Below the pieces are notes generated by a model. That model had not been told where the DNA came from and searched no databases. It saw nothing but the letters and a program-made list of their open reading frames with translations. Of a stretch of 64,000 nt of DNA, positions 35,496 through 42,350 are shown in pieces (position 1 is the stretch's first letter; the number at the start of each line of letters is the position of its first letter). Made by a program: the position numbers and the translations under genes. The DNA is from Bacillus sp. EB01 (GTDB lineage Bacteria > Bacillota > Bacilli > Bacillales > Cytobacillaceae): positions 1,498,011 through 1,562,010 of the forward strand of contig NZ_HG964497.1 in NCBI RefSeq assembly GCF_000613125.1, in the 5' to 3' direction.

Positions 35496-35695
35496 TGAAA
35501 GAGTTCCCCTTGCCAAATTTGTATTTTATTGATTGGAAAAATTTCTTTCAGTACAATTTTAATCCCTTTTCTGCGGATAACGACACGCGGAAGATAGAAC
35601 AATCTTTTAGAATCATATCAGTAGTTTGTAAATTTTTAATATCAAGCGGGTTAAAGTTATATGAATAACAAGATTTTGCCGGAAAACCATTTTTA

Positions 35696-35970
35696 TACTA
35701 AAATCTTATTTATTATAAAAAAACAGATCATCCCCTGCTCAAACTTAAACCAAATTATCATTGAATTAAGCATTTAATAACCATATTTACATATTTAACC
35801 ATTAATTCGGTGTGTTACGAACCAATTGGAAGTCTTTTTCCACTAGCTCTTTGCCCTCGAAAAATAATTCGGCGGTTTTGAGCATTAATTCAGCGATTTT
35901 TTAATTAATTCGGCGATTTTAAAATTAATTCAGCGATTTTGAAATTAATTATTAAAGTGCAGAATATTGA
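35696..35970. repeat. ~270-bp non-coding repeat, right copy
   Basis: Same modules and orientation as 30599-30870: ATACTAAAATCTTA, an A-rich part, CATTAATTCGGTG, GAACCAATTGGAAGTC, CTCGAAAAATAATTCGGCGG, three further AATTCRGCGATTTT modules, then TTAAAGTGCAGAATATTG. Identity is clear but imperfect, so the copies are not recent. Confidence 0.85.
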
Positions 35971-36002
35971 GAAAATATTATAGGTGTTTGTAGTTCAACC
36001 AT

Positions 36003-36029
36003 GTTTCACATATCCATATAAAAGGGAAC
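36003..36029 (+). promoter_or_regulatory. Possible sigma-B-type promoter
   Basis: GTTTCA (36003-36008), 15 bp, then GGGAAC (36024-36029) is near the sigma-B consensus GTTTAA / GGGWAW. It lies 39 bp before the DUF2188 gene; general-stress control would fit such small hydrophilic proteins. Confidence 0.4.
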
Positions 36030-36067
36030 ATTTATGCTAAAACACACCAATAGCGAGGTGAACCCTT

Positions 36068-36301
36068 ATGGCAGAAAGGAAAACGGCTGTCCATACAGTC
36101 CCGAACAAAGACGGCGGCTGGGATAATAAACAAGACGGCAAGACAATCAGCCACCATCAAACTAAAGCGGCAGCGGAAGAAAGCGGCCGACGTGCAGCAA
36201 AGCAGGACCAGACTGAACACCGCATTCATAATAAAGATGGAAAAATTTCAAATGCCAATAGCTATGGCAACGACCCCAATCCACCAAAGGATAAAAATTA
36301 G
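36068..36301 (+). CDS. DUF2188 family small protein
   Basis: The 77-residue, very hydrophilic protein contains the DUF2188 pattern (KTAVHTVPNKDGGWDNKQDG, SHHQTKAAAEESGRRAAKQ, EHRIHNKDGKI). Such proteins occur widely and have no assigned biochemical role. GCGAGGTGA precedes ATG 36068, and a hairpin follows the stop. Confidence 0.85.
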   Translation: MAERKTAVHTVPNKDGGWDNKQDGKTISHHQTKAAAEESGRRAAKQDQTEHRIHNKDGKISNANSYGNDPNPPKDKN

Positions 36302-36306
36302 CATCA

Positions 36307-36340
36307 AAAATGGCCGGGTAATGGTAACCCGGCCATTCTA
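36307..36340. terminator. Hairpin between convergent genes
   Basis: AATGGCCGGGT/ACCCGGCCATT with an 8-base loop; a short T run follows on the minus strand. Confidence 0.75.
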
Positions 36341-36397
36341 ATCAATTGAAAATTATCAAGGAACTCGGATGATTGAAAGAGGAAATTCTGAAGAATA

Positions 36398-36709
36398 TCA
36401 TATGAGGTTCAATCTTCTTTTAAGTACTTCAATTTCACGTTCATTTCGGGCAGTTTTTTCCCAAATATAATCCTGGTCTATTTCCATACTCTTAAGCCTG
36501 CCGACAATCTCGTCATGCCGATCCGCATTTTTTTGCTTTTCAGTTTCGAAATCCGCCCTCATAACCTTCATATCGCTCTGCATTGCTTTCATGTCACCCT
36601 GCATTTCTCTCATGTCACGTTGCATCTCTAGCTGCAAATTGGTTGTTTTAGCGACCATCCCTACTAATTGGCTTATCATATGTTCCATTCGCGCAAGCCT
36701 TTCTTCCAT
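36398..36709 (-). CDS. Coiled-coil hypothetical protein
   Basis: The 103-residue protein is a continuous amphipathic coiled coil with an 11/7-residue rhythm (MQRDMREMQGDMKAMQSDM), rich in Met, Glu and Arg. It has no membrane segment. Such proteins are common in Bacilli next to restriction, phage or stress genes, but no role is known. AAGGAGGTG precedes the ATG at 36709. Confidence 0.65.
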   Translation of the reverse strand: MEERLARMEHMISQLVGMVAKTTNLQLEMQRDMREMQGDMKAMQSDMKVMRADFETEKQKNADRHDEIVGRLKSMEIDQDYIWEKTARNEREIEVLKRRLNLI

Positions 36710-36830
36710 AGCATTTTCACCTCCTTTTACTTATCATTATACAACAGAATTCCCTTATTCAAAATTGGTAGATTTACTAAATGATAAGGTATAGTAAAAA
36801 CAATCCACCTATAGAAAAGAGGTCCGTAAT

Positions 36831-37169
36831 ATGACGCGTCCAGAGGAATTGGCACAGCAGCAATTAGACGCATATAACAAGCAGGATTTAGATGCATTTG
36901 TTTCTGTTTACAGTGAGGATGTGGTGGTTCGGGATTTCCCATCCAACCAGGTCACCCTCTCCGGCATTGAACAATTCAGGGAAAGGTATGCTAATTTATT
37001 TCAGGCAAATCCCAATCAGCATGCCGAACTTAAGTCGAGAACCGTGAAAGGCAATATTGTCATCGACCACGAATATGTAACAGGAAGGGCAAACGGTGAA
37101 GCAGTCGAGGCCATTGCTATCTATGAAGTTTCCAAAGATCAAATCATTAACGTTTGGTTCGTAAAATAA
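36831..37169 (+). CDS. SnoaL/NTF2-like small protein
   Basis: The 112-residue protein has the NTF2-like fold pattern of steroid-isomerase or SnoaL-type proteins: helix (EELAQQQLDAYNKQDLDAFVSVYSEDV), FPSNQVTLSGIEQFRERYANLF, then strands ending AIAIYEVSKDQIINVWFVK. The pocket could bind a small hydrophobic molecule; activity is unknown. AAGAGGT precedes ATG 36831. A perfect terminator follows. Confidence 0.8.
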   Translation: MTRPEELAQQQLDAYNKQDLDAFVSVYSEDVVVRDFPSNQVTLSGIEQFRERYANLFQANPNQHAELKSRTVKGNIVIDHEYVTGRANGEAVEAIAIYEVSKDQIINVWFVK

Positions 37170-37193
37170 CGCATTTTTTCTCATGCATAAAGT

Positions 37194-37223
37194 AAAGGCC
37201 TGCAGTTCAAACTGCAGGCCTTT
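37194..37223. terminator. Bidirectional terminator
   Basis: AAAGGCCTGCAGTT pairs perfectly with AACTGCAGGCCTTT around a 2-base centre. It separates the SnoaL-like gene from the convergent four-gene operon. Confidence 0.85.
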
Positions 37224-37240
37224 CCATATAATCAAATAAC

Positions 37241-37504
37241 TCACTTCACATTTAAAGCCAGGGCTTCTTTTGCAAATTCCAGTTCTTCTTCATCCTGGAA
37301 GCCGATAAAAAAGACCTTCTCGATTTGATCATGATTAAATAGGTACATATAGTCCTCGCTTAAGTTTCCTTCAGGATAAAGGCAGGCAATATAGTCCCAA
37401 ACCTTATCGGATTGCAACTCCTTTTGCTGCCTTCCATAAATCATAATTCTTTTTGTGCCGCCTTTTAGGAGAACGATTGAACCAATAGGTAAGTATTTTT
37501 TCAC
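37241..37504 (-). CDS. DUF4176 family protein (type VII-associated)
   Basis: The 87-residue protein begins with KYLPIGSIVLLKGGTKRIMIYGR and has YIACLYPEGN and FNHDQIEKVFFIGFQDEEE, the DUF4176 pattern found in type VII (ESX/Yuk-Ess) secretion loci of Firmicutes. GTG 37504 overlaps the stop of the preceding gene (GTGA) and has GGAGG upstream. Last gene of the toxin/immunity-like operon; role unknown. Confidence 0.83.
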   Translation of the reverse strand: MKKYLPIGSIVLLKGGTKRIMIYGRQQKELQSDKVWDYIACLYPEGNLSEDYMYLFNHDQIEKVFFIGFQDEEELEFAKEALALNVK

Positions 37505-38160
37505 TTCTTAGAACCTCCACGTTTCATACTAGTTCCTAAAACTGTCGATGGGAAGAGTGTCAGCACTGACGCCATAAAGAACTGATAAGCAGTGGCAACA
37601 GTATCTGGATTTGTAAATACAGCCCCTTTTACCTTATTCAAAATAACAAATACAATAGCGATGACCACCACGGCGGAAATAGAGCCTATCACATATGCTT
37701 TTTGACTATTTACTTTTCTCAACTGGGGTGAAGATATAAAAAGAGACAGGATAAAAAATACGACCGCGGCAGCTAGATATAGAAGAAAGGTAAACTGCAG
37801 AAAGTTTGCCTGCTCATTTATTACATTTTCCTTAACTCCAGCAATAAACATTGCATTCGATGTTAGCAGTAATTGAATACTAAGGATTACAAGGAAAAGT
37901 AAAATAAATCTTCCATATTTCACCCAGTTATCAAATTTAAATTGCTTTATAAGTGTAAATCCGTAAACAAAAAGGCCCACGTATCCGATAAGAATAAAAA
38001 TAATACTTATTTTCAGCCACAAGGGCAGGATTGAGAATGACTGTAAACTTAGCAACGAAACAAACAGACCGAGAATGAAAAAGGCCACCGTTATAAAGCG
38101 GAAATTCTTTTTCATGTCTGTAGACTTTGGATACAGAGGCTGAGTTTTACCTGTTTTCAT
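37501..38160 (-). CDS. Multi-pass membrane protein, possible immunity protein
   Basis: About 219 residues with five to six hydrophobic segments (from FITVAFFILGLFVSLLSL to SISAVVVIAIVFVILNKV). No family is recognised. AAAGGGGA supports ATG 38160, which overlaps the preceding stop (TGATG). Its place behind a toxin-like gene whose C-terminus resembles a membrane-inserting domain suggests that it protects the producer's membrane, as TsaI does for the S. aureus toxin TspA; this is inference. Confidence 0.65.
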   Translation of the reverse strand: MKTGKTQPLYPKSTDMKKNFRFITVAFFILGLFVSLLSLQSFSILPLWLKISIIFILIGYVGLFVYGFTLIKQFKFDNWVKYGRFILLFLVILSIQLLLTSNAMFIAGVKENVINEQANFLQFTFLLYLAAAVVFFILSLFISSPQLRKVNSQKAYVIGSISAVVVIAIVFVILNKVKGAVFTNPDTVATAYQFFMASVLTLFPSTVLGTSMKRGGSKK

Positions 38161-38927
38161 CACACTTCCCCTTTCACTTTTTCCACGTCTATTAGTAACA
38201 GTTGAGGCAGCCTTTCTACCTTAGCCTCTCTGAGAATGGCTCTATCACCTTTGCCTGAATAAACAGAAGTTACAAGTTTGATAGTCCCTGCTTCATTAAA
38301 AACAATCGTCATCGCAGTTTCTCTGTGGCGAAGGCTTTCTGTTAGAAAAACAGTACAATCTGGGGAGTTAACTGCCTTAATAATTGATAGAATGGAACGT
38401 GAAGGCAAGTTCAACTTCTCACATTGTTGAAACAGGCCCTCAGCCCCTTCATCATAAAATACTTCTACTAAACGATCAAATTCCGAAAGAACCATATCAA
38501 AATGGAATTCATTCACTTGGGAGTTTTCAGTCGAAACGCTGCCAAGCAATTCTTTTAAAAATTCGCGGCGGCCAAAAAGGGATAATGAATAGTGATTTTC
38601 AAAAATGTCTATCACGATATTTTTTTCCGTTCCTTCGCCAATATAAAGCACCTTGCTCACTTCGTCATTCTCTACAACTGAAATCACTTGCTCTGCTGTA
38701 AGAATGACAGCCAGCTGATCCATTAATTCATCTGCTATGTATGGATTTCCCTCTTCATTCAGCTTCAAGAATCCCTTTAAAAAGGAGGAACCGCAAAAAA
38801 ACTTCCATTCTTCCTCCAGTTTTTCAGCAGTAACATCAGCAAAAGGGTCATCAATAAATAGCGGCAAAGGCTGTTCGAGGATCACATATAAAAAGCCAAT
38901 TTCCTTTGCTGTTAATTCATATGTCAT
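38160..38927 (-). CDS. DUF5081-like type VII-associated protein
   Basis: About 255 residues, cytoplasmic, mixed alpha/beta (MTYELTAKEIGFLYVILEQP, FYDEGAEGLFQQCEKLNLP, AMTIVFNEAGTIKLVTSV). The size and N-terminus recall DUF5081/EspG-like proteins, which act as chaperone-like partners of type VII substrates. The frame is open to GTG 38945, but AAGGAGA seven bases before ATG 38927 fixes the start. It follows the toxin-like gene by about 20 bases. Confidence 0.6.
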   Translation of the reverse strand: MTYELTAKEIGFLYVILEQPLPLFIDDPFADVTAEKLEEEWKFFCGSSFLKGFLKLNEEGNPYIADELMDQLAVILTAEQVISVVENDEVSKVLYIGEGTEKNIVIDIFENHYSLSLFGRREFLKELLGSVSTENSQVNEFHFDMVLSEFDRLVEVFYDEGAEGLFQQCEKLNLPSRSILSIIKAVNSPDCTVFLTESLRHRETAMTIVFNEAGTIKLVTSVYSGKGDRAILREAKVERLPQLLLIDVEKVKGEV

Positions 38928-38947
38928 GATCGGTCTCCTTTTCACGT

Positions 38948-40024
38948 CTAACCAGTACTAGCCCCGGTGTTGGGCTTTGAACCAAACAGACTGCCAACCC
39001 ATTGTGCCGCCCCTTTTACAGCACCTCCGACCGCCTCAACACCATCACCTACAACATCCTGCACAACACTTAATGTAGATTTCTTATTATTTCCGCTGCC
39101 CCAAACTTCAGCCTTAAGGAGCTTATCGCCAACATATGCCGATAAGACACCCACACCCGCACCGATAACTGCACCTGCAACCGTCCCAACGCCCGGTGCA
39201 ATCATGGTGCCGACCGCCGCTCCAATCTTTGCTCCTGCAATCCCCACACCAACAGATGCCCCGCCAGCAATAACCGCATTACTAACCTTTCTTTCTGTCG
39301 ATATGTTTTTATCAGTCGTGAGTTCTTTATAACTCTCCGCAGCTCCGGAAACCCATGGGGCCACTCTTGAAACAAAGTTAACACCTTTCACCCATTTAGA
39401 GACTCTGTAAAGCCTTGTCGCATGGGGGTACTTATTATTTTTTATGTTTTCAATTGTATATCTTCTTGCCAGCCCCTGGCCGCCATGGTATGTCTCACTG
39501 TTAAAAACCTTTAGGTATTTACCATCAACAACAAAGCGCGGAAGATGGTAATATGCCGGGAGCCCAACCAGCGGCAACTCCACTAATAAATCACGAATCA
39601 AGTTGATTTCATTGTGAGTAAGAAACTCAGCTAACCCTAAATCCCACCGGGCAGTAAGTTGGGATTTTTCCCCGCCCGAGTTTGTTGCCTTCTCAAGAAC
39701 TGTACTTCCGCTCTTTCCTGGTGCTCCTTCACTCCCGATCCTCATAACGGTTAAGGCGCGGTTCGCAATATGCTTTTCTGCACGTTCATATTTTTGTGCA
39801 GCCATTTCCAGAAAAGACGTAAGAGCCTTGATTTGAGTCTCCAAATCCCTAACGTTATTTACTGTGGATGAAAGCGAGGCTCCAATACCCAGGCGAGCCT
39901 GAATCCTGGGATCAAGCCCGCTTTTTATGGAAACAAGCTGTGATTCGATTTGATTTAACTTAGAGGAAATTGATTGAACACGGGCAATATCACTCTTCAC
40001 ATTACCGATATTGATTCTAATCAT
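38948..40024 (-). CDS. WXG100-like type VII effector with glycine-zipper C-terminus
   Basis: The 358-residue protein starts with a helical hairpin typical of type VII substrates (INIGNVKSDIARVQSISSKL, then VNNVRDLETQIKALTSFLEM, residues 1-95). The middle (about 130-235) is unassigned. Residues about 250-305 are a Gly/Ala/Val-rich segment (GGASVGVGIAGAKIGAAVG, APGVGTVAGAVIGAGVG) as in pore-forming or membrane-inserting proteins. It has no cleavable signal. Together with the downstream chaperone-like, membrane and DUF4176 genes it looks like a contact-dependent toxin operon. A non-toxic membrane-associated role is possible. Confidence 0.7.
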   Translation of the reverse strand: MIRINIGNVKSDIARVQSISSKLNQIESQLVSIKSGLDPRIQARLGIGASLSSTVNNVRDLETQIKALTSFLEMAAQKYERAEKHIANRALTVMRIGSEGAPGKSGSTVLEKATNSGGEKSQLTARWDLGLAEFLTHNEINLIRDLLVELPLVGLPAYYHLPRFVVDGKYLKVFNSETYHGGQGLARRYTIENIKNNKYPHATRLYRVSKWVKGVNFVSRVAPWVSGAAESYKELTTDKNISTERKVSNAVIAGGASVGVGIAGAKIGAAVGTMIAPGVGTVAGAVIGAGVGVLSAYVGDKLLKAEVWGSGNNKKSTLSVVQDVVGDGVEAVGGAVKGAAQWVGSLFGSKPNTGASTG

Positions 40025-40262
40025 TCAGGCAATCCTCACTTCCCATTTGCATACCAAAATTTAAATTATATGTACAAAGTTCCATCAAAGTTATTTTATA
40101 ACAAAATTTAACTTTTTACTATTTTCATAGTGAAAAATTACAACTTCTATTTTGTCCCTTCTCTGCCCTGACACACCGAGAGTATCTTCCAGTATCCAAA
40201 TTGTAATCCAGGAGAATTACACAATGGAAATTTTATTATTTTCGAACCTCTGTATTGACTCC

Positions 40263-40313
40263 TATATCATTAAACGATATATTATATTTAATGATATATC
40301 ATTAAACGATATA
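40263..40313 (+). promoter_or_regulatory. Duplicated operator before the PadR gene
   Basis: TATATCATTAAACGATATA occurs at 40263-40281 and identically at 40295-40313, 32 bp apart (three helical turns). Each is a dyad (ATATC/GATAT), and TTTAATGATATA between them is a further inverted half. The second copy ends 14 bases before the PadR start codon, so binding would block its own expression. Confidence 0.7.
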
Positions 40314-40327
40314 AATGAGGGGATACA

Positions 40328-40666
40328 ATGGCAAGAAATGATGTACTGGAAACCGGTGAACTGACAGATACTTCTTTTTATATTCTGCTTTCACTGGTTG
40401 AAGCCAGACATGGATATTTAATTATGAAAAACATTGAAGAACTGACGAAAAATGAATTTACCATTGGTCCAGCTTCCATGTATACAACAATAAAAAAGCT
40501 CCTGGCAGCGGGAATGATTGAGCAATTGGGGGATGAAGTTGACAAGCGAAAGACCTATATCGCAACGGAAAAGGGTTTGGAGTTGCTGAAAAAAGATATA
40601 CATCGCCGGGAAATGATGATCCAGCACGCAAAAAACATTCTAATGAAGAAGGAGGCTTCAAAATAA
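40328..40666 (+). CDS. PadR-family transcriptional regulator
   Basis: The 112-residue protein is a PadR winged helix: LTDTSFYILLSLVEARHGYLIMKNIEELT, FTIGPASMYTTIKKLLAAGMIE (recognition helix), KRKTYIATEKGLELLKKD and a C-terminal dimerisation helix. PadR proteins usually repress their own operon and respond to envelope stress or phenolics. GAGGGGA precedes ATG 40328. It overlaps the next gene by one base (TAATG). Confidence 0.92.
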   Translation: MARNDVLETGELTDTSFYILLSLVEARHGYLIMKNIEELTKNEFTIGPASMYTTIKKLLAAGMIEQLGDEVDKRKTYIATEKGLELLKKDIHRREMMIQHAKNILMKKEASK

Positions 40667-41223
40667 TGGCACGAACGAAGTATATCGCGAGTGGCGGTTT
40701 GGCTTTTGATGAAGAGAAGGACATGGAAAAACTCGGGGAACTGGCACAGGAAGGCTGGCTCTTTGATAAGTTTTACTTTTTGGGATATAAGCTGAAAAAA
40801 TCATCTCCGCAGGACCTTCAATATGCAATTGACTACCGTAAAGGAGCGGACCAGGATTACTTCGCTTATTTTGAGGAAGCGGGCTGGAAGCATGAAGGAA
40901 GCAGCGGCGACTATATTCACTTGTTCAGCGCACCCAAAGGGGTTGCCCCTATCTATACCGATAAACCTTCCATCCTTGAAAAATATGAAAATGAAAAAAA
41001 GTCCATGGGAAAAGCCGCTTTAATTACTCTCCTCATTAATATCTGTATTGTTGTTGCTTATAATTTTGTTGCATCCCTTGAGATTTTTAATTCAAATGAA
41101 TTGATAATAAAATCCCTATTTGCCCTTCTGCAGTTAGTTGGGGTAATCTGCTTAGTATTCACCGGACTCCCGTACCTTGGATATATGTACAAAGTAAGCA
41201 AATGGCGACGGTCAGGTTTATAA
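40666..41223 (+). CDS. DUF2812 membrane protein
   Basis: The 185-residue protein has the DUF2812 region (about 1-105, with DMEKLGELAQEGWLFDKF and YFAYFEEAGWKHEGSSGDYIHLF) followed by two membrane helices (about 119-138 and 148-171). DUF2812 proteins regularly pair with PadR regulators, and the role is unknown. GGAGG precedes ATG 40666. Confidence 0.88.
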   Translation: MARTKYIASGGLAFDEEKDMEKLGELAQEGWLFDKFYFLGYKLKKSSPQDLQYAIDYRKGADQDYFAYFEEAGWKHEGSSGDYIHLFSAPKGVAPIYTDKPSILEKYENEKKSMGKAALITLLINICIVVAYNFVASLEIFNSNELIIKSLFALLQLVGVICLVFTGLPYLGYMYKVSKWRRSGL

Positions 41224-41229
41224 AAAAGT

Positions 41230-41320
41230 AACAGGGACGGTTCTGCTTCCCATTGGCTAGCCAAACCGTCCCTGTTGCCCGCTCTTCCCATGTGGAATAA
41301 ACTGGTGGTGCCAGGCATCT
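41230..41320 (+). terminator. GGGACGGTTC hairpin plus dispersed-repeat fragment
   Basis: AACAGGGACGGTT (41230-41242) pairs with AACCGTCCCTGTT (41264-41276). It is followed by GTGGAATAAACTGGTGGTGCC and AGGCATCTGCCCCTA, a piece of the element at 2490. No T run follows, so termination efficiency is uncertain. Confidence 0.6.
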
Positions 41321-41324
41321 GCCC

Positions 41325-41954
41325 CTACCCCATATACTTCGCAACCAACGCATAACATCTCTCCCTAGTTAGAATCGCCTGCGTGGCCACATATTCTAAT
41401 GCTTCATGTGAACCGCCTTTATATTTCAGCGATGATTCCTTCGCAGCTTCATCCCTTTGTTTAACCCAGCTCCGTTGTTCTTCCCTCACCTTTTCCATCT
41501 GCTCCGGGCTAAGCTGTTCCTCCAGCACACGATAAATCTTGTTCAATACCTTATCCCACTTCTCATACCGCTCCGCCTCTTGTTCCTCCAGTTCAGCAGT
41601 GGTTGTCCCGACGGCCGAACGCCTGTCCTCTTCTTCCATCTCATTCAGTTTCTTTAGATACTCATCCTTTAGGCTTCCCGTCCCCTGACTACCGAACTCC
41701 TCGCCGTCTGAACTAGCAGAAATGCTATTGTCCTCGCTATATATTTCGGTGGACCCATCTTCATTTACAACGGTTACCTGCTCTGTTAAGACTAACTCCT
41801 GCTCCCCTAAGCCATCACCCTCCAGCTCGCTGGAACTTGGTGCAGCACCGTTGACCTGTTGACTACTTGACTCATCAGCCGGCTTCCCACAAGCAGTCAA
41901 TAACCCAAATGCCGCCGTAAGCACTCCTACTACTACCAATCTTTTACTTTTCAT
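41325..41954 (-). CDS. Lipoprotein with LprI-like (DUF1311) domain
   Basis: About 209 residues. A lipobox ends in LLTAC, then an acidic Ser/Glu-rich linker (about 25-95), then a C-terminal helical LprI/DUF1311 domain (EEQEAERYEKWDKVLNKIYRVL, EKVREEQRSWVKQRDEAA). Mycobacterial LprI inhibits lysozyme, but most members are uncharacterised. The frame opens at GTG 41969, whose first codons are the ribosome site AGGAGG itself; ATG 41954 is therefore chosen. Confidence 0.8.
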   Translation of the reverse strand: MKSKRLVVVGVLTAAFGLLTACGKPADESSSQQVNGAAPSSSELEGDGLGEQELVLTEQVTVVNEDGSTEIYSEDNSISASSDGEEFGSQGTGSLKDEYLKKLNEMEEEDRRSAVGTTTAELEEQEAERYEKWDKVLNKIYRVLEEQLSPEQMEKVREEQRSWVKQRDEAAKESSLKYKGGSHEALEYVATQAILTRERCYALVAKYMG

Positions 41955-41989
41955 CCCAAACCTCCTCACTAGTAATAGTTTATCATAAC

Positions 41990-42340
41990 AATTCCACTAT
42001 TTTCCTCCAAAAGCGTTAGGGCCAACTTCCCTTTCTTTTTTGTGAAAAATTGGTCGACGCCCTCAAGTCCCTATAACCTAATAAGTTCCTGCACGCTCCC
42101 CGTCTTCCTCTCTTACAACTTCACTTCGAAATGCATCAGTATCCTAAAAAATCAATACCCACTCACCACAAACACCTTTACAAAATACTTACCTTAAGCA
42201 AATAACCCAGCAGTTCCACCACCTTTCTGCCACAAAGTTTGTTTGTGACCTTACAAAAAAAAACCAGGGAGGTGTCTCCCTGGTTTCTTACATTATGAAA
42301 TAAATTTACCTTGTTATGTGCGGAGTACCAGTGACAGGTA
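41990..42340. other. Intergenic region with one terminator
   Basis: Between two minus-strand genes. It contains the terminator of the RCC1 gene at 42255-42286 and otherwise nothing that I can support. Confidence 0.5.
42255..42286 (-). terminator. Terminator of the RCC1-repeat gene
   Basis: AAACCAGGGAG/CTCCCTGGTTT with a 4-base loop, followed on the minus strand by TTTTTTT. Confidence 0.92.
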
Positions 42341-42350
42341 GCCCATCCCC

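Noticed and set aside
30957-35516. Transposon carrying the glycan genes
   Set aside because: No transposase, integrase or terminal inverted repeats are present; direct repeats suggest homologous recombination instead.
37241-40024. Full type VII secretion locus
   Set aside because: No EssC/YukBA-type ATPase, EsaA, EssB or small WXG100 gene is present; only accessory-type genes are seen.
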